A stretch of DNA of 14,377 bases from Dunaliella salina (Eukaryota; Chlorophyta; Chlorophyceae; Chlamydomonadales; Dunaliellaceae): NCBI GenBank assembly GCA_002284615.2, contig MU069493.1:482870-497246 (forward strand), given 5' to 3'. Of this stretch, positions 1 to 7,790 are shown in pieces. The notes below the pieces were generated by a model. That model ran no database searches. It had not been told where the DNA came from and saw only the letters and a program-made list of their open reading frames with translations. Made by a program: the position numbers and the translations under genes. Within the stretch, counting starts at the first letter, position 1; each line of letters starts with the position of its first letter.

Positions 1-110
1 CCACAAAAAATTAAATACTTTGTTGCTCGTGCTTGTTCATCAAAGATTTCATCCAATGGTGGCAGGCACCAAGGCACGTAAAAAATGGGACAGGAAAAGA
101 TCGAACATGG

Positions 111-118
<8 letters not shown>

Positions 119-191
<73 letters not shown>
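119..191. repeat. (CA)36 microsatellite next to (CG)4
   Basis: About 36 uninterrupted CA units are preceded by four CG units (111-118). The whole alternating purine-pyrimidine tract could adopt Z-DNA. On the minus strand it reads (GT)n and begins directly at the end of the coiled-coil exon, so the first GT serves as the likely splice donor (CAG|GTGTGT). Confidence 0.97.
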
Positions 192-193
<2 letters not shown>

Positions 194-503
194 GCACTCC
201 TGCAGCACGCTCCCCCATGGCCAGCGCCTCAGCCTCCAGCATTGCTCGAGCACTGGCATGCTCCTCCGCCTGTGACGCCACACAGCCCTCCAGCTCCGCA
301 CAGCGCAAGAGGGCATCCTCTAGCTTGGCTTGCATTGGAGCGACAGTGGTCTCTAGCTGCTGCGCGTGGAGCAGACTGAGCTCCTGCACTGCCTCCTGAA
401 ACCTCACCTCAGCAGCGGCTGTGTCTGTGCGCACCACCTCTTGCGCAGCGGAACAGAGCTGCTGGGCCAGCGGCACAAGCACCATTGCAAAAGCTGGGTC
501 GCC
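192..503 (-). CDS. Coiled-coil protein, internal exon (104 codons, phase 0 at both ends)
   Basis: On the minus strand an open frame of exactly 104 codons runs from an acceptor-like GATGCAG|GGC (504-506) to CAG|GTGTGT at 191. The peptide starts GDPAFAMVLVPLAQQL and ends MGERAAGVQ. It is rich in Ala, Glu, Gln and Leu with heptad-like spacing, as expected of a coiled coil. No stop occurs, and both splice sites leave phase 0. This matches the phase 0 donor proposed at 2204 for the large coiled-coil exon upstream, so both probably belong to one gene that continues past the left edge. The frame runs against the (CA)n-driven shadow frames and has sensible composition. The family cannot be told from the sequence; the exon call is inference from frame, composition and splice signals. 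Confidence 0.6.
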
Positions 504-663
504 CTGCATCAACGTTTGCATGTGCATATGATTCTGAGCTTCCAGCAGCAGCTGTGTTTGTGCGCACCACTTCTTGCGTAGCGGAACAGAGCTGCTGGGC
601 CAGTGTCACCAGCACCATTGCCAAAGTCGGGTTGCTCTGCATCCAAATTATGCATGGTCCTGA
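398..663 (-). repeat. 133-bp duplication of acceptor plus exon start
   Basis: Two adjacent copies (about 398-530 and 531-663) are offset by 133 bp. Each holds the intron end GATGCAG plus the first part of the exon. The upstream copy encodes SNPTLAMVLVTLAQQL, against GDPAFAMVLVPLAQQL in the exon. The upstream copy breaks off after about 33 codons and runs out of frame into the intron of the real exon, so it is probably not a full exon. It could act as an alternative acceptor at 636. Confidence 0.75.
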
Positions 664-927
664 GCTCCCGAGATTCTGAGTTCGGCTATGCACCATGATA
701 TGAGAGCCCACCCAGGGCGCGCAAGCAAGTCATGACAAAAAAGTCCTTATCGTATAAACTTCAAGCAGTGATTAATACATCAGGTGTACATCAGCTCATA
801 CATGAAGGCACCCTCCCTTCCAATTAATGCAGTACAGCTCACGTACTGGCGGGTGACCACAGTCAAATACTCAGACACATGGCTTTTTCTGTAACCTTTG
901 GGCCTGTAAATTCGATTTATGCATTAT
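664..927. other. Intronic stretch without recognised gene
   Basis: No convincing reading frame is present. Parts recur in diverged form near 1204-1300: a block with ATGGCTTTT, then GTAA and GGGCCT, and a second block with ACATCAGCTC. The two blocks appear in opposite order on either side of 928-1168, which suggests an old tandem repeat later interrupted. Confidence 0.4.
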
Positions 928-1168
928 TAGGGTTGGGTAGCCACCTAGGAGAGCCTCGTTGAGGGTGAGGCTCGGCGAGGCTCGGAGAGCCTAGTTGGCA
1001 GATGGGCTACACCGTCGTTGACCCTCTTACCACCCAAAAATGGTGCAAAAGTGCCTAAAATCACCCACAAAATCTGTGCATCCAAAGAGGCCCTATTCAA
1101 ATAGGCAGAGGATCTTCTAGGCTTGGCGAGCCTATTTTAAATAATGGAACACCCTATTTACCCATGGC
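928..1168. mobile_element. Probable 241-bp non-autonomous insertion with 10-bp direct repeats
   Basis: The block is flanked by the identical 10-mer TATGCATTAT at 918-927 and 1169-1178. Its interior is distinct from its surroundings, with clustered GAGGCTCGG and GCGAGCCT motifs that are partly inverted copies of each other. The ends (TAGGGTTGGGTA and, reversed, GCCATGGGTA) are only weakly similar, so a clear terminal inverted repeat is not seen. A 9-10 bp duplication would suit a Mutator-like element, but the superfamily is unresolved. Confidence 0.4.
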
Positions 1169-1305
1169 TATGCATTATAGCTTATTTTATAACAGCTTAT
1201 TTACTGGCCTAGCAGTAAAATATTCCGGCTGATGGCTTTTCCCGTAAACTCTGGGCCTAGACATGAGGTGCACATCAGCTCGTACGCAAAGGCATCCATG
1301 ACCAG

Positions 1306-1672
1306 ATTGGTATGTGCCAGTGACGAGACTTGAAGGAACATCCAAGCGTGGTCTGATCCATGGAGGCTAGTGGCGCAGTGTGTGCAGGTGTCATGAATCG
1401 GTGAAACAGATTCCAGCATGAACCTTAAAGGCTGGTTGCGCAGTACATGCGAGCGTCATAACATAAAGGATCACCCAAGCATGATCCTTGAAGACTAGTG
1501 ACACAGTGTGTGCAGGTGTCATGACTCGGTGAAACAGATTCAAGCATGAACCTTGAAGGCCGGTTGCGCAGTACATGCGAGCGTCATAACATAAAGGATC
1601 ACCCAAGCATGATCCTTGGGGGCTAGTGGCGCAGTGTGTGCAGGTGTCATGACTCGGTGAAACAGATTAAAA
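1306..1672. repeat. Dimeric tandem array, about 64-bp half units, 128-bp full period
   Basis: GTGGCGCAGTGTGTGCAGG-type starts recur at 1370, 1498 and 1626, exactly 128 bp apart. Each 128-bp unit is made of two diverged halves of about 64 bp (GTGGCGCAGTGTGTGC... and GTTGCGCAGTACATGC...), both ending near CAAGCATGA-CCTT. An older, more diverged half unit occupies about 1306-1369. The last unit breaks off at about 1670, just before an A-rich tract (1687-1701). Small frames on the minus strand simply follow the repeat. Confidence 0.85.
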
Positions 1673-1757
1673 AATCCTGGTCCTTTGAAAAAAAAAAAAA
1701 ACAGCTGGCACAGAAAGAGCAAGCATGAGGCAGAAGGCTCTCAAGTGCGCCATCTGT

Positions 1758-2204
1758 CTACAACTGCCCTTGGGACAGCTGCCCCTGATTTGTCACACAA
1801 CTGGCCCAATGTCTGTGTGCTGCATTGATTGCATTCCACTCTTTATTTTTGCTACAATTGCAGCCAACTGATTCGCTTGTTTTCCTGTGTAGCAAGCACA
1901 TAAAAAAGCAAAACTCCATTGTGCCAGGTTTTTTTTGAACTATTTGCAGCCTGGCAGTCATGTGTTTTGGCTGATGGCTTCTTTCTTGTATGCCCCTGAC
2001 CATCAATGCGCGGACCTCCTCTGCGGCCTCATGCTGACATCTCCGCCTTGAGGTCCTGCAAGTTCCCTGCGCGCAGCATTGCCTGCAGCTGCGCTTCTTG
2101 AACCCTTTACCCTTACCCTTAAGCCTGTGCCTTAACCCTAAACCCTCAATCCTACACTCAATCAAGCATAAGTCTCTTTGGTGCACCAGCCGCATGCTCC
2201 TGAC
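1758..2204 (-). other. Probable intron start downstream of the coiled-coil exon, with open frame to TAG
   Basis: The minus-strand frame of the coiled-coil exon stays open to a TAG at 1758-1760, but composition changes sharply after about 2205 to a basic, Cys/Arg-rich mixture with no heptads. I therefore favour a donor at AAG|GTCAGG (intron from 2204). The stretch contains a decayed second copy of the exon end (about 1993-2106) and CCCTAA/CCCTTA-rich sequence at 2102-2150. If the donor is not used, the protein would end at 1758. Confidence 0.45.
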
Positions 2205-2308
2205 CTTCACTGCGCGGACCCCCTCTGTGGCCTTCCATGCTGCCATCTCCGCCTCGAGGTCCTGCACCTGCTCCGCGCGCAGCATTGCCTGCTGCTGTGC
2301 TTCTCGAA
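1993..2308 (-). repeat. 205-bp duplication of exon end plus donor
   Basis: Segments 1993-2106 and about 2197-2308 are homologous: both include GACC-TCA-TGCGCGGACC, TCTCCGCC, GAGGTCCTGCA and CGCGCAGCATTGCCTGC. The upstream copy on the sense strand (2308-2197) is in frame with the coiled coil (AMLRAEQVQDLEAEMAA). The downstream copy has a stop and a frame change, so it is a decayed exon end plus donor (ATG|GTCAGG). Confidence 0.7.
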
Positions 2309-5059
2309 GCTGCCACTCAAGGCGCTCTGTGTGCTGGTGATTGACAGCCACATCCTGCATGGCAGCTGCTAGCTGCTGCTCCAGCTGCCCAGCCCTGTGC
2401 TCTACCTCTTGCCGCACCGATGCAGCTTGCTGCCTAGCCTCACCCAGCTCACACTCCAGCACTTCTACTCGCTTCTGCGCGCTGTGCAAATGCTGCTTCA
2501 CCTCGGCACTTTGCTGTTGTTGCTGCTCCAATTGCTGTTCCAGCTGCCCAGCTCTGTGCTCTGCGTCTTGCTGCACCGATGCAGCTTGCTGCCTGGCCTT
2601 ACCCAGCTCACACTCCAGCACTTCTACTCGCTTCTGTGCGCTGTGCAAGTGTTGCTCAACCCTGGCAGCTTGCTGCTGTTGATGCTCCAATTGCTGTTCC
2701 AGCTGCCCAGCTCTGTGCACTGCGTCTCGCTCAGTGTTGTTCCGTGCGACGGTCTGAGATGAATAATGCGATAAAATGCTTTTAAAGTGCAAGTTCGTCG
2801 AACTATTCGATCGCACGTTTGGTCGAGGAGGGGGAGCCAGCCCAGGCAACCCCCCCAACGTTAACCCCCCAACTGCCCCACCTTCTTCTCCCCCACACTT
2901 ATACTCTCTGGTTTACAAAATGGGTGGGAAAAGGGGCCCTGAGTGGGACCATGTCATAGTGGTGGAGCAAAAGATAGAGCAACAAGGACATCGCTGGCTG
3001 ATTTTCGCGGAGGGGGGCAAAAGTTCGACGAACGGCACTTTAAAAATGCGATAAAATGTGTGTAAAATGCGAGTTCGATAAAGTTCGACGTTCGTCGCAC
3101 GGAACAACACTGGTCTCGCTGTAACAATGTAGCTTGCTGCCTAGTTTCACCCAGCTCACACTCCAGCACTTCTACTCGCTTCTGTGCGCTGTGCAAGTGT
3201 TGCTCGACCCTGGCAGCTTGCTGCTGTTGATGCTCCAATTGCTGTTCCAGCTGCCCAGCTCTGTGCACTGCGTCTCGCTGTAACAATGCAGCTTGCTGCC
3301 TAGTTTCACCCAGCTCACACTCCAGCACTTCTACTCGCTTCTGCGCGCTGTGCAAATGCTGCTCGACCCAGGCAGCTTGCTGCTGGTGCTGCTCTAATTG
3401 CTGCCCAAGCTGCCCGGCTCTGTGCTCTGCGTCTTGCTGTACCGATGCAGCTTGATGCCTAGCCTCACCCAGCTCACACTCCAGCACTTCTACTCGCTTC
3501 TGCGCGCTGTGCAAATGCTGCTCGACCCGGGCAGCTTGCTGCTGGTGCTGCTCCAATTGCTGCCGTGCAGCAGAAGCGTCCTGCAGAACACAGGCGAGGC
3601 GCTGCTGCAGCTGCACCACACCCTGTTGCAGGTCAACGGCGGATTGCTTGGTACCATCCAGCTGTTGCTGCTGTGCCTTGAGGCGCTCCTCTTGTTGCTC
3701 CAACACAGCCGCGTCCTGCTGGGCTTGTCTCTGCTGCTGCTCCAGCTGTGCAACCAAGCTACAACGGTGCTCCTCGGCTTCTTGTTGCTGCGTGTGTGCC
3801 AGGCGCTCAACTTCTGTTAGCTGCTGCTCCAACCGCTGCAGCTGCTCTGCAGCCTGCTCCTGCTGGGCTTGTGCATGGTGCTGGGCTTGCTTAAGTTGCT
3901 GCTCCAGCTGCTGCAGCTGTTCCGCAGCCTGCTGCTGTTGGGCTTGTGCATTGTGCTTGGCTTGCATGAGCTGCTGCTCCAGCTGCTGAGAGTGCTCTGC
4001 AGCCTGCTGTTGCTGGGCTTGTGCGTTGAGCTTGGCTTGCATGAGCTGCTGCTCCATTTGCTGCAGCCGCTCTGCAGCCTGCTGTTGTTGGGCTCGTGCA
4101 CTGTGCTTGGCTTGCACCAGCTGCTGCTGCAGCTGCTGTGACTGCAGCAGCATTGTTGCATTGGGCCCCTGCTGCTTTGCTTCCGCCAACAGCAGCTGCA
4201 GTTCCTCTACCTGCCGCATAGCTGCCTCGTTCCTCTGGTGCGCCTCTGTAAGCTGTTGCTGCACCTGCGCAACCTGCAGTTCTGATGCGCACTCTGCCGC
4301 CCCCTCTTCTGCAGCAACAGCTCGCGCCTCCACCGCCACAACCGTGCTGTGCGCCTCCGCCACTTTCCCCTCAGCCTCTGCTGCTCTTGCTTCAGCCTCG
4401 GCAGCCCTAGCATGCGCCTCAGCAGCACTCAGCCCAGCCACCACCTCCTCACCTTGCCTGGCCCTTGCAACCGCTTCTACCCTTGCAGCTTCAACCTCTG
4501 CGACCCTCCTTTGGGCTGCAGCTACACTTGCGAGTGCCTCTGACCTCACCGCCCCTGCCTCCGCTGCTGCACTATTGGATGCTTGTACACTTGCGAGTGC
4601 CTCTTTTCTTGCGGCCTCCATCTCAGCTGCCCACCTGTTGGCTTCAGCTGCTTGTGCAACTGCCTTTTGCCTTGCAGACTCTGCCTCTGCAGCCCTGCTG
4701 ATGCCTTTTGCACTTGAATTTTCAAGCGCCTCCTCTCGTGCAGCTTCGGCCTCCGCTGCCCTGCTGTTGGCTGCGGCTGCGCTTGCAAGATGATCGTCTC
4801 TTGCAGCCTCCATCACTGCTGCTGTGCTGTTGGCTGCTGCTGCACTTGCTAGTGCCGCTGCTCTGGCAGCTTCTGCCTCTGCTGCCCTGTGGTTGGCTGC
4901 TGCTATGGTTGCAAGCGCCTCTTCTCTTGCAAGCTCCATCTCTGCTACTGTGCTGGTCGCTGTCACTATAATTGCAAGTGCCTCTTGTCCTGCAGCTTCC
5001 ACCTCTGCTGCCGTGCTAATGCCAGCTGCACTCTCAAGTGCTTCTTGTCTTGGACTCAT
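2205..5059 (-). CDS. Large coiled-coil exon, interrupted by a MITE
   Basis: I start it at ATG 5059 (MSPRQEALESAAG). An acceptor-like TGACTGCTCAG lies directly upstream, so the ATG may open the second exon of the transcript. Without the inserted element the exon holds 822 codons: 649 up to 3113 and 173 from 2723 to a likely donor after 2205. The order is an Ala/Glu-rich region of 21-residue repeats (residues about 15-204), a linker, five 25-residue Gln-rich repeats (about 313-437), a Gln-rich stretch, then 53-residue repeats each carrying VEVLECELGE. All are long uncharged-polar or charged heptad-like helices without membrane segments or catalytic motifs. The role is probably structural (scaffold or cytoskeletal or flagellar type), which is inference only. 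The insertion of 389 bp including target duplication is not a multiple of three. The allele is therefore frameshifted, with a stop soon after, unless the element is spliced out. Plus-strand Leu/Cys-rich frames here are antisense shadows. Confidence 0.75.
2724..2731. repeat. Target-site duplication of the MITE, left copy
   Basis: GTCTCGCT abuts the element's CAGTG end. It is identical to the copy at 3113-3120. Confidence 0.95.
2732..3112. mobile_element. hAT-like MITE, 381 bp
   Basis: The ends are perfect 20-bp inverted repeats (CAGTGTTGTTCCGTGCGACG). Imperfect inversion continues inward for roughly 90 bp, including TTTAAAGTGC and GTTCGTCGAAC. The element is flanked by an identical 8-bp duplication GTCTCGCT (2724-2731 and 3113-3120). 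CAGTG termini with an 8-bp target duplication are the hAT-superfamily signature. It has no transposase frame, so it is non-autonomous. The adjacent 159-bp unit (near 3270-3285) carries the same site with a single GTCTCGCT followed by GTAACAATG, which acts as an empty-site control. P-type elements also make 8-bp duplications and are the main alternative. Confidence 0.93.
3113..3120. repeat. Target-site duplication of the MITE, right copy
   Basis: GTCTCGCT follows the element's CACTG end. Lack of any mismatch to the left copy points to a recent insertion. Confidence 0.95.
3749..4123 (-). repeat. 75-bp (25-residue) coding repeat, five units
   Basis: The unit QLMQAKHNAQAQQQQAAE plus QLQQLEQ recurs five times at exactly 25-residue steps, the last diverged (QLTEVERLAHTQQQEAEE). 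Twenty-five is not a multiple of seven. It equals two heptads plus one hendecad, which would allow a continuous coil with a local change of twist. Confidence 0.85.
4448..5017 (-). repeat. 63-bp (21-residue) coding repeat, nine units
   Basis: Nine units of three heptads follow the pattern xRAAEAEAAREEALASAAAAN. Boundaries at STVAE, HRAAE, STAAV, SRAAE, RWAAE, SAAAE and RRVAE are 21 residues apart, with one extra residue in the unit near GISRAAE. An exact multiple of seven keeps the heptad register. Confidence 0.85.
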
Positions 5060-5325
5060 GTCACCTGAGCAGTCAAAACACACGGAATAAGGTCACCAGT
5101 CGAAACACTTGACTGCTGGGATGGCCACATGATGGTGGTGGTTCCTTGGTGTTGATTTGACTACCTTCTTACACCTGTGAAGTGTCACTTGCACTAGGAC
5201 AGATTGTGTGAATGTGTTTACACACTCTCTTGTCAACGACGTTGAGGCTGTCCCTGCCGCATCAAGGAAGCCAAGCCTGAGGCTAGCGCTGAATGACTTG
5301 GTATAGACTTGTCTTGTTTACTTAC
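5060..5325 (-). other. Possible 5' intron of the coiled-coil gene
   Basis: On the minus strand a consensus donor GTAAGT lies at 5325-5320 and an acceptor-like GACTGCTCAG ends at about 5067, just before the ATG at 5059. Near the acceptor a short diverged duplication is visible on the plus strand (GTCACCTGAGCAGTCAAAACA near 5061 and GTCACCAGTCGAAACA near 5092). No other frame or motif is seen in this stretch. Confidence 0.35.
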
Positions 5326-5387
5326 TGCAAAGCTTCATAGCTGGTTGTGTGGTATTTCACCAGCGGCTGATCAGCCAGAGATTCGGG
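5326..5387 (-). other. Candidate upstream exon, probably untranslated
   Basis: A 62-bp block on the minus strand is bounded by ACCTGCAG|CCC (5388-5390) and TTTGCA|GTAAGT. One frame is open (PESLADQPLVKYHTTSYEAL) and exits in phase 2, which does not match the frame at the next acceptor. It would be 5'UTR if joined to the exon starting near 5067. Splice signals are the only evidence. Confidence 0.25.
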
Positions 5388-6309
5388 CTGCAGGTTAACC
5401 ATTGTGAACCCTTTCAACCCTTGCTAGATGACCTCATATGTTTTCTTCCATTGTCTTTCCCTTGCCCTTTTCTACTCCTGCCGAAGAAGGAGGGGCTCAT
5501 CTCAGACACCCGCTTGTGGCAGAAGCAAGCCCTCACTCATCATTGCACAAAGGGTGTACAATGGGCTGTCTTTTCGGCACCTAACTCCGATTGACTTTGA
5601 TGTTGCCATGCCAAAACGTCTGAGAAGGCCTTATTGTTTTTTGGTTTGTTTTGGTAAAGGCCAGCGATCATGCGCCATGACTGAAGGCCTTTTTTTTGGT
5701 GTCACCAGGAGGGTATAGAGTTCGCGTAACTTTTGGACGGCAACGTCAATCCGAATAAAAACTATACAATCGGAATCCTGAGCTCAAGAGCTATCGATTG
5801 GTATATATATGGGTCCGATCGGAGAGGGTCGGGAGGGGGGGGGAGTTTTTGGGAACCCCCCCCCTCCAGAATTTTACTGAGGCACTTCTACAAAATTACA
5901 AGCATATCACCGGATTCCTGAGCTCAAGAGCTGTCGATTGGCACCCTCTTTGTGCAAATCGAGTAAAAGGGGGGGTCTGTGTGCATGGCTGGGAGTGCAG
6001 TGCCAAGCGTGCAAGGGTCTGAGCAGCAAGGGGTGTGGAGTCAAACACGCAGCAAATCAATCCAAACTCCCAGGATAGTGACCATGTATGATGTGTTCCT
6101 GCTTGCTGAAATCAGGAGGGCAATTTGTGGACTCATATGCCAGTTCTGGGTGCCTGGTAGGGCAGGTATGCATGGGCGTCAGCTCCTCAGTTTTTGCCCC
6201 ATAACTCTGCTGCGTATCAATATTTCATTGCGCTGAGTATGTTGGTTGATAGCTATTTGAAAGAGGAGCAGGTTGGTAACCTTGGTGTTAGGATCCGGGC
6301 ACTGGAAGG
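5388..6309. other. Gene-poor stretch with direct repeats
   Basis: No convincing gene. A 40-bp direct repeat, CCTGAGCTCAAGAGCT-TCGATTGG, occurs at about 5769-5806 and 5909-5942, flanking a G/C hairpin. Short plus-strand frames (for example near 6088-6150) lack start context, length and bias. They could at most be exon remnants. Confidence 0.4.
5832..5867. repeat. Perfect G-run/C-run hairpin
   Basis: GGAGGGGGGGGG (5832-5843) pairs with CCCCCCCCCTCC (5856-5867) across a 12-base loop, a 12-bp stem of almost pure G:C. The G run could alternatively form a quadruplex. It lies between the direct repeats at 5769 and 5909. Confidence 0.8.
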
Positions 6310-6363
6310 GGGTTTTGGGGGGGGGGGGGGGGGGNNNGGGGGGTCCAGNNCAAAATTNACACN
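6310..6363. other. Poly-G tract with unresolved bases
   Basis: A run of G is followed by NNN, more G, NN and single N calls. The real length and sequence here are uncertain, so any reading frame across it cannot be trusted. Confidence 0.9.
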
Positions 6364-6705
6364 TGCCGTCCTTGAAAAAATTTTTTCTACGCTCCTGGTG
6401 TCACAGTGGAAAAAAGTGTTCTATACAGTGCTCTGAATGCCTCCATACCTGCATGTCCGAGTTTGCAATGTCTTCCAGCAAATTCCACAATTTTTCCCCT
6501 GATAGCGCTCCCGCCCATGCAGTGGAAAGGATTGCCTTTCAAGTGCACCCAAATCCAGGATCAATGAGCCTGTTAGATTATCTAAGGTTGCTCATGCTAC
6601 AGGCCATACTTCTTTCATATTCATTTCACAATGGAATTTTCTGGAGGGGCATAATGAGCGTCATCCTGCAAGGCTGGCCTTCACAGACCCCACCCCCCCA
6701 ATCCG

Positions 6706-6963
6706 TTATTGTGCCCTACCACCTTCGTTTTGGTGGGAGAGTCCGCTCACATCATTTGTTGCTGCAGCACCTTTTGGCAGGATGCCGCTTGGCCTGGCCC
6801 TGCTATTGCAACCTTCACCATTATTCATCTCTGCTGCTCTCCAGTCACCTGCAGCTGAATTCTTGATGTCGTCCTCCTTTCCAAGTTGTGACTCTGCTGC
6901 ACCCTGCTCAGGAGCCACGAGGGCTGGCTCTGCTTGCTGCCAGGTGCTCGTTAGTGTGCCCAT
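6706..6963 (-). CDS. Weak candidate terminal exon, 85 residues
   Basis: On the minus strand an acceptor-like GGACACCTCAG precedes ATG (6963) and an open frame of 85 codons to TAA. The peptide begins MGTLTSTWQQAEPALVAPEQ, is hydrophilic and low in hydrophobic residues, with Ala, Gly, Asn, Glu and Gln prominent, and looks like a disordered tail. No domain is recognised and no polyadenylation signal is evident. The upstream extension of the frame to 7218 has poor composition. It could be chance. Confidence 0.22.
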   Translation of the reverse strand: MGTLTSTWQQAEPALVAPEQGAAESQLGKEDDIKNSAAGDWRAAEMNNGEGCNSRARPSGILPKGAAATNDVSGLSHQNEGGRAQ

Positions 6964-7460
6964 CTGAGGTGTCCATGCCCGACGTCCGCCTACGGGCAAT
7001 GCAAGGAGACAGAGTCTTTTAGTATGATTTGGTGAGCAAGGGTGGGCAACTGGCAAGCAAAATGAGACAGAGCATTGACCAGAAGAGGGAAAGCAGCATG
7101 TGTACAGCAGTGCATCCCTGTGACATGCCTGCGCACCTGGTGCTGCCTGGTGAAGGCGCCTCTCACACTGCAAGACCTGTTCAGGCCTTGGCGATTGCTC
7201 AGCTAGCAGTACCTGCAACTCCTACCGCGAGCAAGGGTTGTGCCTCTACATCTTTGTGAGGTTTGGACGCCTAAAAGAATTGGACCAAGCTTTGTCATGG
7301 TAACGTGGTAACGATGGTATCTGGGAGGGATGGTGGCCGATTGGCGACCAGACGATTGTTGCTCCCGACAATGTCGGATTTCTGCTGGGCCACACGCTGC
7401 ATACTTGCATGCCAGCGTAACAATTCACCTCAATCCCATTCATTTTCATATTCATATTGA

Positions 7461-7790
7461 ATGATCATAGTAGTAGTGGTGGGAAATAACGCGGACGGGC
7501 TATCCGGGGGCGACAAGGTTACAAGGTTACAAGGCCTCCAGTCAAAACGACTGACTGCTAGCCTATCCGGGGGCAACGACGCAAGACTGTATGCGTGCCC
7601 CTTCGCAGAACGTCAGATTGGGTTTAGAAAAATGGGATCTTGCCCGAAGAAGCCTTGTTGTGGGACCCCCGTGGCGCTAGGCAGACGTGGGCCGGCAGTG
7701 ACTTCGAAGAAGTGTAAAAAGCGCACTTCAAACGCTTCATACAATCTCAGAGAACTTCTGACAGAAACAGCGAGACGCTCCTACCAGTAA
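7461..7790 (+). CDS. Weak candidate small protein, 109 residues
   Basis: An ATG-started frame ends at TAA (about 7788-7790). The second half is basic and Cys-containing (PKKPCCGTP, SKKCKKRTSNAS), unlike the surrounding repeats. The first half spans a short repeated block (CTATCCGGGGGC at about 7500 and 7563; ACAAGGTT three times near 7514), which weakens the case. It could be an exon, a decayed element fragment, or chance. No family recognised. Confidence 0.2.
   Translation: MIIVVVVGNNADGLSGGDKVTRLQGLQSKRLTASLSGGNDARLYACPFAERQIGFRKMGSCPKKPCCGTPVALGRRGPAVTSKKCKKRTSNASYNLRELLTETARRSYQ

Larger units (their letters stand above)
2372..3577 (-). repeat. 159-bp (53-residue) coding repeat, five units
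   Basis: The plus-strand landmark ACTTCTACTCGCTTCTG occurs at 2461, 2620, 3168, 3327 and 3486. Steps are exactly 159 bp, except 548 between 2620 and 3168, which is 159 plus the 389 bp added by the MITE. Each unit encodes EQHLHSAQKRVEVLECELGE with one conserved Cys. Very high identity between units indicates recent expansion or homogenisation. Confidence 0.95.

Noticed and set aside
11..399. Reading frames through the first (CA)n tract (poly-Thr-His, poly-Cys-Val)
   Set aside because: A dinucleotide repeat is open in all frames without stops. The real exon stops at the edge of the tract.
1391..1722. Minus-strand frames in the 128-bp array
   Set aside because: The peptides simply repeat with the tandem units and have no other coding evidence.
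2730..3110. MITE spliced exactly at its ends (CA|GTGTTG to CACTGAG)
   Set aside because: It would remove 381 bp and leave 8 extra bases, so the frame would still be broken.
2341..4971. Many plus-strand Leu/Cys/Ser-rich frames
   Set aside because: They are antisense shadows of the minus-strand Gln/Ala/Glu-rich coiled coil.
6273..6866. 197-codon plus-strand frame
   Set aside because: It crosses the poly-G/N region and overlaps the minus-strand candidate, with no motif or bias.
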